A DNA stretch of 64,000 nt from Mesocentrotus franciscanus (lineage: Eukaryota > Echinodermata > Echinoidea > Camarodonta > Strongylocentrotidae): contig CP137673.1 in assembly GCA_037976565.1 (NCBI GenBank), positions 1,662,851 through 1,726,850 on the forward strand, given 5' to 3'. Positions 1 through 10,786 of the stretch are shown here, one piece after another; the stretch's first letter is position 1, and each line of letters begins with the position of its first letter. Under the pieces are notes generated by a model. It had not been told where the DNA came from, did not search any database, and saw only the letters and a program-made list of their open reading frames with translations. Both the position numbers and the translations under genes were made by a program.

Positions 1-454
1 AATTCAGTACTCTTATGCTGGTCTTCATACCCAATTTGCGATTTGTTAGAATTTTGCCTAACTTTGAAAATGTAGATTTAGCGAGAGCTATCCTTCTCTT
101 GATTTCTGTCTCACATATGGCATCATCGGAGATCATGCTGCCGAGATAGTTAAAAGAGGAGACTTGTTTAATAACCTGTTCTTTCAGTTTCAAGTTACAT
201 TTTGGACTGCTCTTCTTGGAGACTACTAGGCACTCTGTCTTTTTATAGTTGATATCTAGTCCCATTCTCTCACTTTCCTTAACAACTACATCCAGGAGTC
301 TCTGGAGATCTTTCTCTGATTCAGATAATAAAACAGTGTCATCAGCATATCTAATATTTGTGATTGAATGGCCACCCACTCGTATCCCATTTTCATTCTC
401 CAATTCTCTTAGAATGATTTCACTATACATATTGAACAGGTCCGGCTTATTAGC
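1..454 (-). pseudogene. non-LTR retrotransposon reverse transcriptase fragment (truncated)
   Basis: Read on the minus strand, positions 454 to 1 form one open frame that runs off the window edge. It contains the RT catalytic box as NIRYADDTVLLSES, preceded by DLFNMYSEIILREL and GIRVGGHS. It is followed by a segment typical of the RT thumb side (LDINYKKTECLVVSKK, then SFNYLGSMISDDAICETEIK). This order matches the palm domain of LINE-type reverse transcriptases and looks closest to RTE/BovB-like or L1-like elements; the clade is not decided. The frame is closed by a stop (complement of 455-457) just before the palm, where the conserved QGC-LSP motif should be, so the copy is broken or 5'-truncated. 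The downstream part lies outside the window. Confidence 0.85.
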
Positions 455-457
455 TTA

Positions 458-921
458 ACAAATTCTTTTTTTCATAAAGTTGGCATAAAATTGGGAATGC
501 AAAATCAGCCTTTTGCATTCACCGGAATGGTACATGCACTTCCATTTTCCAGGCTGGATTAACCTCGTGAACTCTTGCTGGAGGTCAACGTTTTTGTACC
601 AAAACAAAGCCGAAGGCCAATCAGATCATTCGTTTGAGATTGGCTTTATGACTATTTAAATATTAATGGGTCAGCTGGGCTGAACTCGTACATAGCAATT
701 GGACGTTCGTAAACTTTTTGATGAATATTCATTATACGGTGTACTCAGTCTCAAATCAAGATGGCTGACGACGAATCCTGTTGACGACAAGTCTTTCTCA
801 AATTAAAAATTAATTTAGGAGCTAATTGAATGAGCTATTGTAAGTGAAAGTACATAGATCTAGATCCCTATTTCAGTTTTTGCTATTTTTTTCACAATAA
901 AAAGTGTAATATTGCAGCCAA
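458..921. other. no recognisable feature
   Basis: AT-rich DNA between the RT fragment and the first SINE. I see no coding frame, RNA gene or clear repeat in it. Confidence 0.4.
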
Positions 922-1335
922 AGGAGGCAAGTTGGCTCAGTCGGTAAAGCGTCTGCCTGTCGAACCAAAGATCTCGGGGTCGAACCAAAGATCTCGGGTT
1001 CGAATCCCAACAAGGCGGATGACTGAAGCCTGCGTTGTGTGTTAACGTACCCCTCCTATTGTTTCATAGACGCAGGCTATGTTAAGTGGACAACCCTAGT
1101 ACACTACGTCCCTCGCACAGGACATTAAATGGAGGCCCCGTGTACAGACTACAGGAGAGTCACCACCCTTGCATGTTAAGAACCACAGCACTTTTCGTAT
1201 AAGAGTAGGGGGAAACCCCGGTGTACATATAGTGGTCCACCTGCACACCCCAATCAGGCCGAGTATATACGGCATCTGCAAGAATCTTCAGTATTGAAGG
1301 AGGCAGATTATCTTGAAGAAGAAGAAGGTAATTTC
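922..1335 (+). mobile_element. tRNA-derived SINE with a duplicated 20-bp block in its head
   Basis: The head carries an A-box-like TGGCTCAGTCGG and a B-box GGTTCGAATCC. The body has a characteristic non-tRNA sequence and the end is GAA-rich, as expected for a retroposed tRNA-SINE. Between the A and B boxes a 20-bp block is present twice in perfect tandem (959-978 and 979-998), which pushes the boxes further apart than in a tRNA. It is therefore not a functional tRNA gene. The outer limits are approximate. Confidence 0.7.
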
Positions 1336-3520
1336 TAAAGAGTGAGAAAAAAATCTTGTCGTACTATCGACGCGACATTGTACTCGTAGCATCTCATTTA
1401 TCTCTCCCCTCACTATACTAGTACTTACTAGTATTGACTAGTCACTACCCCATACGATGCACTTCAGCTCAGTCTCTGTATAGAGGCGGTCAGTGGAGCC
1501 AGACGTAGAACAACCGTTGATATCAGATGCAGAGACTGAAGCTTTCGGAAATTCGGTCTACGCCGACCGAATTAGCCAGAGCTAGAGTACGGAGCTCGAT
1601 CCTCAGCGCGCAGAGGCGGAGACGCTAGGCCTGCGCCTAGGCCTAGGCTATGCTATGGCCACCGGCCCGGCAAAGTGCGATGAAGATGACGGCAGATACA
1701 GACAATTTACGTCGCTGCAATAAACTTTTGTACAATCAATTGAAGATCAATGTCTGAAAGATTACATAAATTACTTTCAGGTATCATGACAACATCTTAC
1801 CTGGATGCGGCGTCGGTACCAGTGGCAAGCACAAGCTAGATATAGTCTATATATTGATGTCCAAATCATATGACGGGTGTCGAATATCAAGTCTTTTTCT
1901 AGCTTGGCCTGTTTTCCAGGCTGCGCTGAGGCCGACTAGGCGGATGGGGTATCCATGCATGTTTTGAATGAATATGTATTTCACCATGGTTTTGATGAGA
2001 TAATGGAGTATAAATGTGAGCAATTAGGATCCAATTCCTATCCTTTTTTAACCATTTGAAATATACATAAGCTTATTCTTAAAAATAAAGTTGCATTCAG
2101 AGCAGGGGGAAACTTTCTTGCCCTGGAACGCAGGCTAATACCTGACGATCTGTATAATTATAAAGATCGAGGAATAGAGACAGAAAAGGAGGAAGAAAGC
2201 AAAAGATTATAATAACCATTTCCACATCGCCCACCTACTTTGTATTAGTTTTCATGAAAAAATATTCCATGTAACTCAGCCCTTGAGCTCTGCTGTGTTT
2301 TCCATGAATATTAATTTTCTCCTATTTTTGTTAATCATTCAAGCAATTAGGAAGGAAGCAAGAAAGCGATCCATTCATTAGTTCATTAATTCATATTGGT
2401 GGCTTTACTCACTCGCATTTCACGGGTCATGCCAAAACTAACTTTACTGCTCTATATATATATTTTCTCCTTTTTTCAAATGTTTGTTTGATGTCCTCTC
2501 CTATCCGAGCAATGAATGGTTTCATTAAATGTTACCGCATTACAAATCATCAGGCTTAGCAAGAAAAGGGCCCAGCTTCATCGCTTCACAATATTGTTTG
2601 GTATAGCGCCATCTTTTTGATGGTTTCACTGCATAAGACAAGATTAGTGTGTTATCCCCCCGCAACTCCTTCCCTCCTCTCTCTCTCTCTCGATCTCTCT
2701 CTTCTTCCTCCCCCTCTCTCTCAATAAATACCCTCTTACAATCTGTCTTTCACTCCTAAGCTCTGTTTTGTCGTCTATATTTTTCGAGATTTTTCTTAAT
2801 TTCCCCCTACACGGTAATGAGTGAAAATGGAAAGGGATATAGACTAAAATTATGAATAAATAATAATGTTAAAAATTTTGTTGTTGAAAATATAACAATG
2901 GTCACTTTTATGCAGCAGAGATTTTCCTTCATGATTTTTTCTTACATTTGTAAAGGCTAACCAATGGCTGAAAATCATCACTAATATATCCATAAAAGAA
3001 TATTTCTCTCGGTTTAATTTTTCTTTGTATTTAATGCATTTGTTGTCAGTTATATATTTTATTCTATTTTTTGCGTTTTACCCCCGACATTAAAATTTAC
3101 GCAGTGTACCCGTCTCGAGTTGCATCTATTCTTTCCACGCACCTAGTGGCGAAGCTACTGGGGGCATGTGACCACATCAAATAGCAATTAAAAAAAGAAA
3201 AGAAAAAAAGAAGAGGTAATCAGCCAAGGGGTAGGGTAATGTAAAAGAAAGAAGATGGTTTTATCATGCACAGGGTCGCAGGTGTTACTATCCCCTTTCA
3301 GCCGCCCCCCATCACCCGATGACCTTGTTCTCTCCAATGGCAATGCAATCCACCTGGTATAAGTTCAGTATCGCCTCCCCCAATAACATCGCCGGTGCCT
3401 CCTCACCGAAGCAAATAGAACGACCCGGACGCTACACCACTGCTGCACCATTCTCTCAAGACTGCATGGTTTTCACCATCCCTCTATGATATGCTATACC
3501 ATTTTCCTCGATCAATTATA
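1336..3520. other. intergenic DNA, small GC-rich patch and CT-rich stretch
   Basis: Nothing coding is supported. A GC-rich patch near 1610-1670 contains overlapping CCTAGG palindromes. A CT-rich microsatellite lies at about 2676-2725 and a short A/G-rich run at about 3187-3215. The rest is AT-rich and shows no features. Confidence 0.45.
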
Positions 3521-3524
3521 CTCC

Positions 3525-4470
3525 TGCTACCAGGGGCGGCGATTTCTTTTCATGACCGGGGGAACGAAATGCAAGGGACGAGGGAGCAGTGGCGTAATGA
3601 GCAAAAACGTTTGGGGGCAGAAAACAAATCCCTATCACCACCACTTTTACATGTTACATGCTGTCCCCGTGGAAAGTTTTTCAAAGTGGGGGGCTAAAGT
3701 ATTTATTATCAGGTAGAGCAAATCGAGTGAAGCCAATCGAACATAAATAAAATTGGCGTGGGGTCCAGGGGCAAAGCCCCGGCAGGGGTCAAGGGGCGGA
3801 GCCCAATGAAGCTCAGGGGTTTTAGGCATTAAATTACGATCAGATGAGCATCCATGCAGGGGTCGCCTTAGGGCCCTTGGTGGGGTCCAGGAGGTAGAGC
3901 CCCCTGGAGCTCAGGGGTTTAAGGCATTTAATTACGGTCAGATGAGCAACCAGGGGCCTGCCTTAGGGCCCTTCGTGGGGTCCCGGGGGCAGAGCCCCTG
4001 AAAGCTGAGGGAAAAAAATCATGCCATTTCAGCAACATTTGTAAATCACCGGTATCGAATTAGAAATAAACCACGTTTGATTTTTTTTTTTTGGGGAACT
4101 TAGCCCCCAGGAAGCAGGGTGAACAAGAGGGGTATTAACAAATTACATTCCTTAGCAAAACTTTAGTATAGAAACAAGCAATATACTTTTGTCACACTTC
4201 ACTTTTCTACAATACTTGTACATTTGGAAGGATATTATGCGAGGGAGCGTAGCTCCCGAGCGAGAAGATTTTTGCATTTTTATTTGTCTACATGCTGCAC
4301 TCTTGGGCCCTCCAGAGCCTAAAAGTGTGTTGCAGTCTTTAGTCAGTATTTGCTATACATTTTTTGGTGTGCACTTTTTCAAATTTTCCGGGGGGACGAC
4401 CCCCCCTTAAAAAATTGATGGGGAGGGACGTGTCCCCCCGTCCCCCCGGGAAAGCTGCCCCTGCCTGCTA
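3525..4470. repeat. G-rich repetitive element with internal direct repeats
   Basis: The block begins with AGGGGCGGCGATT and ends with CTGCCCCTGCCTGCT, roughly inverted to each other. Inside, a segment starting GGGGTCCAGG recurs at 3760 and 3882, with a partial third copy starting GGGGTCCCGG at 3977. The units share GCTCAGGGGTTT, GGCATT(T)AATTACG and CCTTAGGGCCCTT. The open frames here are by-products of the repeats. It is probably a non-autonomous repeat of unknown family. A similar AGGGGCGGCGATT start occurs at about 15076. Confidence 0.5.
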
Positions 4471-5224
4471 CAATCGGCAATAAATGTATAACATTTGTTA
4501 TTTCGTGATTAATCGTTATATACAGTTTTTTGTACCTAAAGGGCATTATCATTATTCCTCTTTTTTACCACACTAATTCTGTCGTATCTCACAATCTACT
4601 CTGTTTCCACATCTTGATTCAGAAACATTGAGAACATTACAGGCCTTCAATATTATTGAAATAAACTCGACACAAAATATTGACGATTTAAAAATGAATA
4701 ATGTAGAAATGGTGCTTTGATTTTATTCCACATGATCACAATTATTCGAGTTATACCTTTCACCAAAGCAAATAGAATATGTAAGATTGAATACAAACAT
4801 AGCAAAATGAGCATGCACAAACATCGTCTGCATAATATACGCACTCATGTACACGGGTTAGTGGGGCAGTGGCGGACCCAACAGCATTATAAAGAAAGTA
4901 ACCATAGCTTCAAACAGACAATTGTTTCTAAACTATATGAAATACTATTACGTACAAGTCATGTATATTTTGATTTATCCATGGAAAAAAATTAAGTCGA
5001 CTTCCGAGTTTGATATAAAAAATACAACTTTAGATACACAAGCCTTTTGCAAATTAATGTATTTGCAAAGCTGTTGTCAAGATTTGATGAATATTTGTAT
5101 TTTGACAGCAAGACTTCCCGTGTGAGGGTCCTTGTGTAACAGAATCGATTTCAGTCGATGAACGGGCTCGGTTGTAACCTGGCATCATAAATCGACTTAC
5201 GATAGAGAGAGTCGGGAACTGAAA
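4471..5224. other. no recognisable feature
   Basis: AT-rich DNA. Short open frames here show no family resemblance. Confidence 0.4.
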
Positions 5225-5258
5225 GAAAGAGAGAAGGGTCAGGAAAAGAGAGAGAGAC

Positions 5259-5321
<63 letters not shown>

Positions 5322-5335
5322 GAGAGAGAATAGAA
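5225..5335. repeat. GA microsatellite
   Basis: Purine-only tract with an uninterrupted AG run at about 5269-5318. The serine/leucine open frame on the complement is an artefact of the repeat. Confidence 0.95.
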
Positions 5336-5673
5336 GAGAAGAGGAGGAACGATAGTAGAGGTCTAAATATTGACCAATGGGAACGCCCCTATCCCAAAAT
5401 GGTAGCAAACATTAATGCGCCCCTGGATGCGTGCATGCTATGGTGGTTTGTCGCAAATGCATCTTCATGATTAATTGCCTTCATTTACACAGCGGTGCAT
5501 AATTTACAATGGCTGACGGGAGCTCTATCGTCGAGCAGTTTTGCTTTTTTTTTTGTCAGAGGAGATTGTCGAAGTGGTCGAAATACAGTTATACACTAAT
5601 CCATGCAATCGGTGAAAATGTACCATGTTGCATGCCTGGGCAAATTTATCAATATCAATATAAGTTTATTTGG

Positions 5674-6251
5674 CACTTAAAGCCCAAGTCCACTCCGATT
5701 TTCAAAAATTATAACATGTTGTAAATAAATCAAAGGTTAAAACTGCCAAATATCACGGGCGTACTTCAATCAGGTGATTTTTAAGAGCAATTTTTGTTTC
5801 GGGTATTTCGAGCAAAACATTTATATTGCTGTACGGATGTGACGTATGCTCCTCACAACGAAAGTGCCAGCGGTATACATTCTGACAATAGGCTATTTTC
5901 GTAATGTAACCAAATTTAATGCATACGTCTTTGTGAAGTGCCTCTATACAAACTATTTCATTCACCTGATAAGAATAATAGTGTTTCATTATCCTTATCA
6001 GGTGAATGAAATAGTTTGTATCGAGGCGCTTCACAAAGACGTATGCATTAAATTTGGTTACATTACGAATCTGTGTTGTGAGGACCCTACGTCACAACCG
6101 ACTCGCTCATTAACTTGTTTTTTGCTCATTAAAAAAAATTATTAAAAATAAATCTGAGCACCATTTTCCAAAACCAAGTTATATTTGGGCTTTTTAGATT
6201 TTGTCTATCTAATCAGCTCAACTTTTCAGTGGAGTGGACTTGTACTTTAAA
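5674..6251. mobile_element. fold-back MITE with a 74-bp hairpin core
   Basis: The outer ends are imperfect terminal inverted repeats: CTTAAAGCCCAAGTCCACTCC at about 5675-5695 against GGAGTGGACTTGTACTTTAA at 6231-6250. At the centre, 5900-5973 and 5994-6067 are inverted copies of each other with only about two mismatches over 74 bp, separated by a 20-nt loop. Between core and ends the two arms differ, so the element looks composite. It has no coding capacity. The class is not known. Confidence 0.75.
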
Positions 6252-6802
6252 ACAAAAGGATTTTTATTTTTTAATCCAACCAAATTCGTCTTTGCAGCTA
6301 GAAAATCGTTTCGAATGTCATTGTGATTGGTAATGACAGTTACATGTATAATTATTTCGTATTATCTAAATTAAAAAAAAGAACGTTTACATCAGTATTA
6401 TAACGGTGAAGTGGTTGTTAATATATAGGAAAATACACAATCGCAAAAATCAACTCAAGGGCAATTCCAATAGCGTTGTATATCCCATATAAATTACATT
6501 CGGACTACGTAATACGTCATTGTCATGTTCGCCCATTTCAATAAGTGATACACAAGGCTATAACTGAAGGTTGAATTTTGGAAAGTAGTAGTTATCGTGT
6601 TAAAATAACATTTACAAAAAAGTACAAATTTGACAAACTACATAAGGCGCACTTATCTTATAGTATTGTTATTCTAACCTCAATTGACTCAATAATTAAT
6701 ACATATAGACTTATAACAGTACTGATTCATACTGTCAGGCCGAAGAATTCATCACTTATTAGTGCTATAACATAATGTCACAAATATGAAGAAACTTAAT
6801 TT

Positions 6803-7178
6803 AAATTACAACATTATGCTATACACAATTACAAGTATGTTAGTGTCATCCTCAAAAGACTTATGTGCATTTTGGCCACGTTTATGGTAACGATCAGACT
6901 TCTCGGCGACGATTTTATACAGAAAGGAATAACGAACAAAATTATTTATGCTCCCTAACTGTTGAATAACTGTGGAATGTGGATTGTTTAAATTACAATA
7001 TTATGCTATACAGTATACACCATTACAAGTATGTTAGTGTCATCCTCAAAAGACTTATGTGCATTTTGGCCACGTTTATGGTAACGATCAGACTTCTCGG
7101 CGACGATTTTATACAGAAAGGAAAAACGAACAAAATTATTTATGCTCCCTAACTGTTGAATAACTGTGGAATGTGGAT
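6803..7178. repeat. direct tandem duplication, period 187 bp
   Basis: The stretch starting AAATTACAACATTATGC at 6803 is repeated from 6990 nearly base for base. The second copy differs by a few substitutions and a short insertion near 7009-7015. No reading frame runs through it. Confidence 0.9.
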
Positions 7179-7890
7179 GTGAAATAACTTACCCAGATTT
7201 CTTCGCAATCAAAAATTCTCTCAATAATATATCTCAAAACTAACCTCTTGTGTTAAGAACATTAATGTAAAGCGCATTTGAACATGTAAATGGAAAATGC
7301 GACATACAAATACATTAGTATTATTATTGGTGTCACGGAAAAAGAATTAATGTATTGGATTGGTTCTTAACTTCTTAACAATTATATTTTATGAAAAAAG
7401 CTACATGCAATTATGAAAATTCCTAGCTCATTTTGGGAAATACTTTCTTATAGACATAATAGAAACATGATTAATTTTAAATTATTAAATTACTATATTA
7501 CAAACGAATATAATCATGATGAGTAACTGTGCATGATTTATACACAATAATTCACAACGTATACAGTTTCAGTTAGTCATGGCTACCACCAGAATTATCA
7601 ATAATGAACTCGAGTTGAAATCTAGTTCATGGTCCTGTACGAGTAATATAAGCATGCAGTCTTGACATGGAAAGGAAGAGTGTACTAAGACAACAAGTGA
7701 CCACATATTCACCATGTGCAGCAATAAGACAATAGGCTTAGAATTATCGTGACAAAAAATATCAGAACATATTGGAATGTCTTTCATGAATGTACATGGT
7801 TTCAGTACTGGGTAAAACATGATAGTCTTAAATAGTTCTTCTTCCACATGTAATGATACATATTTCACATGCTCTGTTTCATTAACAAAA
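7179..7890. other. no recognisable feature
   Basis: AT-rich DNA. The 99-codon minus-strand frame at 7569-7868 has no recognisable motif and is treated as chance. Confidence 0.4.
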
Positions 7891-7897
7891 TTAAATT

Positions 7898-8035
7898 ATT
7901 AGCCAATAGTATAATAGCCAATCAGAGCTCGTTATATTTCGCGCCATGTTCCTTTTAGTTTCCGTTTATATTGTTCGATTTCGGCTTTCTGTTCATTCTT
8001 GCCTTTTACTCTGATGAGTGCAAGACGAAAAGCGT
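7898..8035 (+). promoter_or_regulatory. possible orphan promoter and first-exon donor
   Basis: Two CCAAT boxes (about 7900 and 7918) are followed by TTTCGCGCC (about 7937), a match to the E2F consensus. About 90 bp further on is a strong-looking splice donor AAAGC|GTAAGTAT at about 8034. The order CCAAT, E2F-like site, donor would suit the start of a plus-strand transcript, but I find no plus-strand coding exon after it. It could also be part of a dispersed repeat. Confidence 0.3.
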
Positions 8036-9309
8036 AAGTATGGCTCTTTTCAACGCGATTCTCCGAATAGTATAATAATGTGCTGTGAAAACTTTAGGTC
8101 TAAATGGTTTGTTCTTTTACGTCGATATACATTACATGCACTGCATCAAGCATTGGTAAAACAAATGGCATAATGTGTATCAAACTCATCATTTTGAGAG
8201 AAGAAATGCAATAGTTCTCGAGTTGTGAATACTTTTGCTTTTATAGCATGTACATGTAGTAAGAATGAATACAAGGTAAACAAAACAAAAGCAAATCATA
8301 ATTAGATAAAAAGTCAAGGCTTGCATTTATCAAGGCTAAAATTTGAGGTATAACTGTTAGGATTTATAATCATCATAAATGTCAGTTAATTTATTTGAAT
8401 AACGGTCAATAAAAAAAGAAGAGAAAGTAACTCAAGCTAAGATATTGTCTTGCAAAAGAAGAAAATCTCACTAGGTATCGCATGTCATATAAGACCCACC
8501 AGCGTTACCTCTCAATCAAGGTATACCTAACAAATATTATGATTGGAAATTTTCTGAATAAAATGTCATTACCTGCCAACAGTGGATAAATGTTGGACTA
8601 GACTAAAAATGGAGACTTGATACATATGGCAACATCGAAGGAGCTTATAAACACTTCCAAACAAACAAACATTATCAAAAGCAAAAAAACACAAGAAAAA
8701 TAACATTATACAATATAAAGCATTTTATGAAAAAGCAGAGTATAGTAATTTGCGTTAGAAATCTTATTTACATGATTTACAAACAATCATACAAATTGTT
8801 GGATGTATAATACATTATATTTTCCATTAAACCTAAGCATATTTACACTAATAACGATTGGTTATCTTTTGCTGGTATTGTAGAGGGATGTGTGGGCTTC
8901 ACACACTATAGTTTAGTAACAAACAAGCTTACATTAATGTAGTCCATTCCTGCACGTGACGAATGAAAACTTAGGTTTCAGAGTAAGACGTTATATTACA
9001 CAAATTCTATGGTTGGTTTGCACATTTTAATATAATGCAGTTTAACGAAACTGATTCCAATGAAATCATACATTTTGTAATGAATTAAAAAAAAACTCTT
9101 TGCATAGGCCGAACTAAAAACAAATTTTCACAAAAGCTTTTTTGTACGAAGGCGTTAGATGAGCAAAATGAGCCCAAAATCTTAAATTCAATGAACCAGA
9201 AACTGGAAAAATAAAAATAAAATGGGCTTTATCGTGTTATATAACAGGAATTCACATTCTGAAACTATGAAATAACACATTAAAAAATGTTAAATAATGC
9301 TCTGTCTCT
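8036..9309. other. no recognisable feature
   Basis: AT-rich DNA without long open frames. No exon, RNA gene or repeat is identified. Confidence 0.4.
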
Positions 9310-9545
9310 GCAATATCTCATGCAGATCACAAGGTACGGGGTTCAAGTCCCGCCCCGGCACTAATGTCCTTTGGCAAGACATTAATCTACATTTGCCACT
9401 CTCCACCCAGGTGTAAATGGGTACCTGATATGCTTGAGCGCTATACTTTGGCAGCTCGGCTACAACCAGGGTAATATGTGTAAAGCGCCATGAGCGTCAG
9501 AGCTAGCTGGCGGATATATACCGGCGCTATATAAATATCCATATT
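9310..9545 (+). mobile_element. tRNA-derived SINE (family with GTCCTTTGGCAAGACATT)
   Basis: A B-box-like GGTTCAAGTCC near the start is followed by the conserved body (ACTAATGTCCTTTGGCAAGA, then GTAAATGGGTACCTG and TAAAGCGCCATGAGCG). It ends in GGCGCTATATAAATATCC, typical of a SINE tail. Related copies lie at 33785-33997 (same strand) and, in reverse, at about 28765-28905 and 37943-38000. Confidence 0.8.
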
Positions 9546-10583
9546 AATTTTAACATTCTTTTTTTTTTCTTCTCCAAATCAAATACAAAGGAAAGGTCAT
9601 TCCGTCATTGTATACTTCTATGTTCAATAACGGGCGTGCTCTGGATTTCCCATTATTTTGATCATAATTACTGCCCTTTACAGTATTTGTAATAGTTAAG
9701 GAAGACATTAGTTTTTGGTGATTTAATATTATATCTATGTAGATAAAATAGTAATAACAAATTTGACTTCCACTTAATATTTTAGCAGAGCAGAATACAA
9801 TAAGCCCGAGCGCTTGGACAAAAATTATCTGCCTCTCAAATTTTGCAACACTAGCAGCTGGTCTAAATTTGTTGGTGTAATAAAGCTATTTTCAGAGAGA
9901 GAGAGTGATAAATATGCGCCAGCCTTGAATAAATACTCCTTGAGCGAGATTATGACAATTTTATTTTGGTATTTTGACTTGTGATATGATGACTAAATGC
10001 TTATTACACTTATATGTCCTGTAACTAGGACAGCTTAGCAGCAAGTTTACAACAAAAGCTTCAAAAATATCACCTATTTTGAAATGCATTAGGTAAGAAC
10101 ATGAATGCCATTAGACACATTTTACACGATTGTTCCCACTTGTGGCCTATACAGAGTAAAAACAGATCTTACATGATTGTAGATCTTAGATCTCCTTCAA
10201 ATATGGTACATTAGATGCATTTCTGCCGTCATGCACCTCTATTGTATTTCACAAGATCTTGTTCTATAGGAAACAGTTCCATCATAATACTCAAGAGCCG
10301 GAGACAACCCCGGGCCCCGACTCAGAGGCCGTATGCAGCATAATTATACATTCGGCCTTCCATAATACATTGGTTCATAAATAAGCCATACAGAATTCAG
10401 ATGTAGTCAACATGTCTTTAACCAACATTATAATCATCAGCGGGTCGTTTTGGTCCAACATGAATACAGTCATGTACCATGGCACTGGGGAATGTTTTGT
10501 TTTATAACATGCTGAATACATAACGCCTAGCTCTGGTATTGAACGATCCATCATCCAATATTGAATGAGTCTTTGTGATGGTT
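9546..10583. other. 3' flank of the claudin-like gene, probably including its 3' UTR
   Basis: This lies directly downstream (minus strand) of the claudin-like stop codon. Part must be 3' UTR, but I could not fix a poly(A) site from the sequence. No other feature is seen. Confidence 0.35.
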
Positions 10584-10786
10584 TCAAATCATACTGTCTT
10601 CATATCGCCTCATGATCCAGAAATGCCCCACCCCAGCGATGAAGCAGAGGAGTAACCCCACCCATGAGATCCCATAGGCCCAACTAAGGGACGAGGATGA
10701 GTAAGGGGAATTCCCGTTCGGCCATTGGTTAGGAAACTTTGATGTCCGCACCGCGTAGATCACCAGGCCCAAGAATGCTAGCAAAG
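10584..10786 (-). CDS. claudin-like gene, exon 4 (TM3 end, loop 2, TM4, stop)
   Basis: Acceptor TTCTTACAG|CTTTG; stop TGA at 10586-10584. It encodes LLAFLGLVIYAV (rest of TM3), a second loop rich in Ser/Asn/Pro, TM4 (ISWVGLLLCFIAGVGHFWIM) and a short basic/acidic tail ending EDSMI. Confidence 0.93.

Noticed and set aside
922..1010. tRNA gene
   Set aside because: The 20-bp internal duplication and absence of a closing acceptor stem make it a SINE head.
1624..1670. Overlapping CCTAGG palindromes as a regulatory or recombination site
   Set aside because: Short, GC-rich and isolated; nothing else supports a function.
8005..8035. Hammerhead ribozyme core (CTGATGAG...GACGAAA)
   Set aside because: The core words are present, but stem II would have only 2 bp, stem III mispairs beside GAAA, and no complementary stem I can be drawn.
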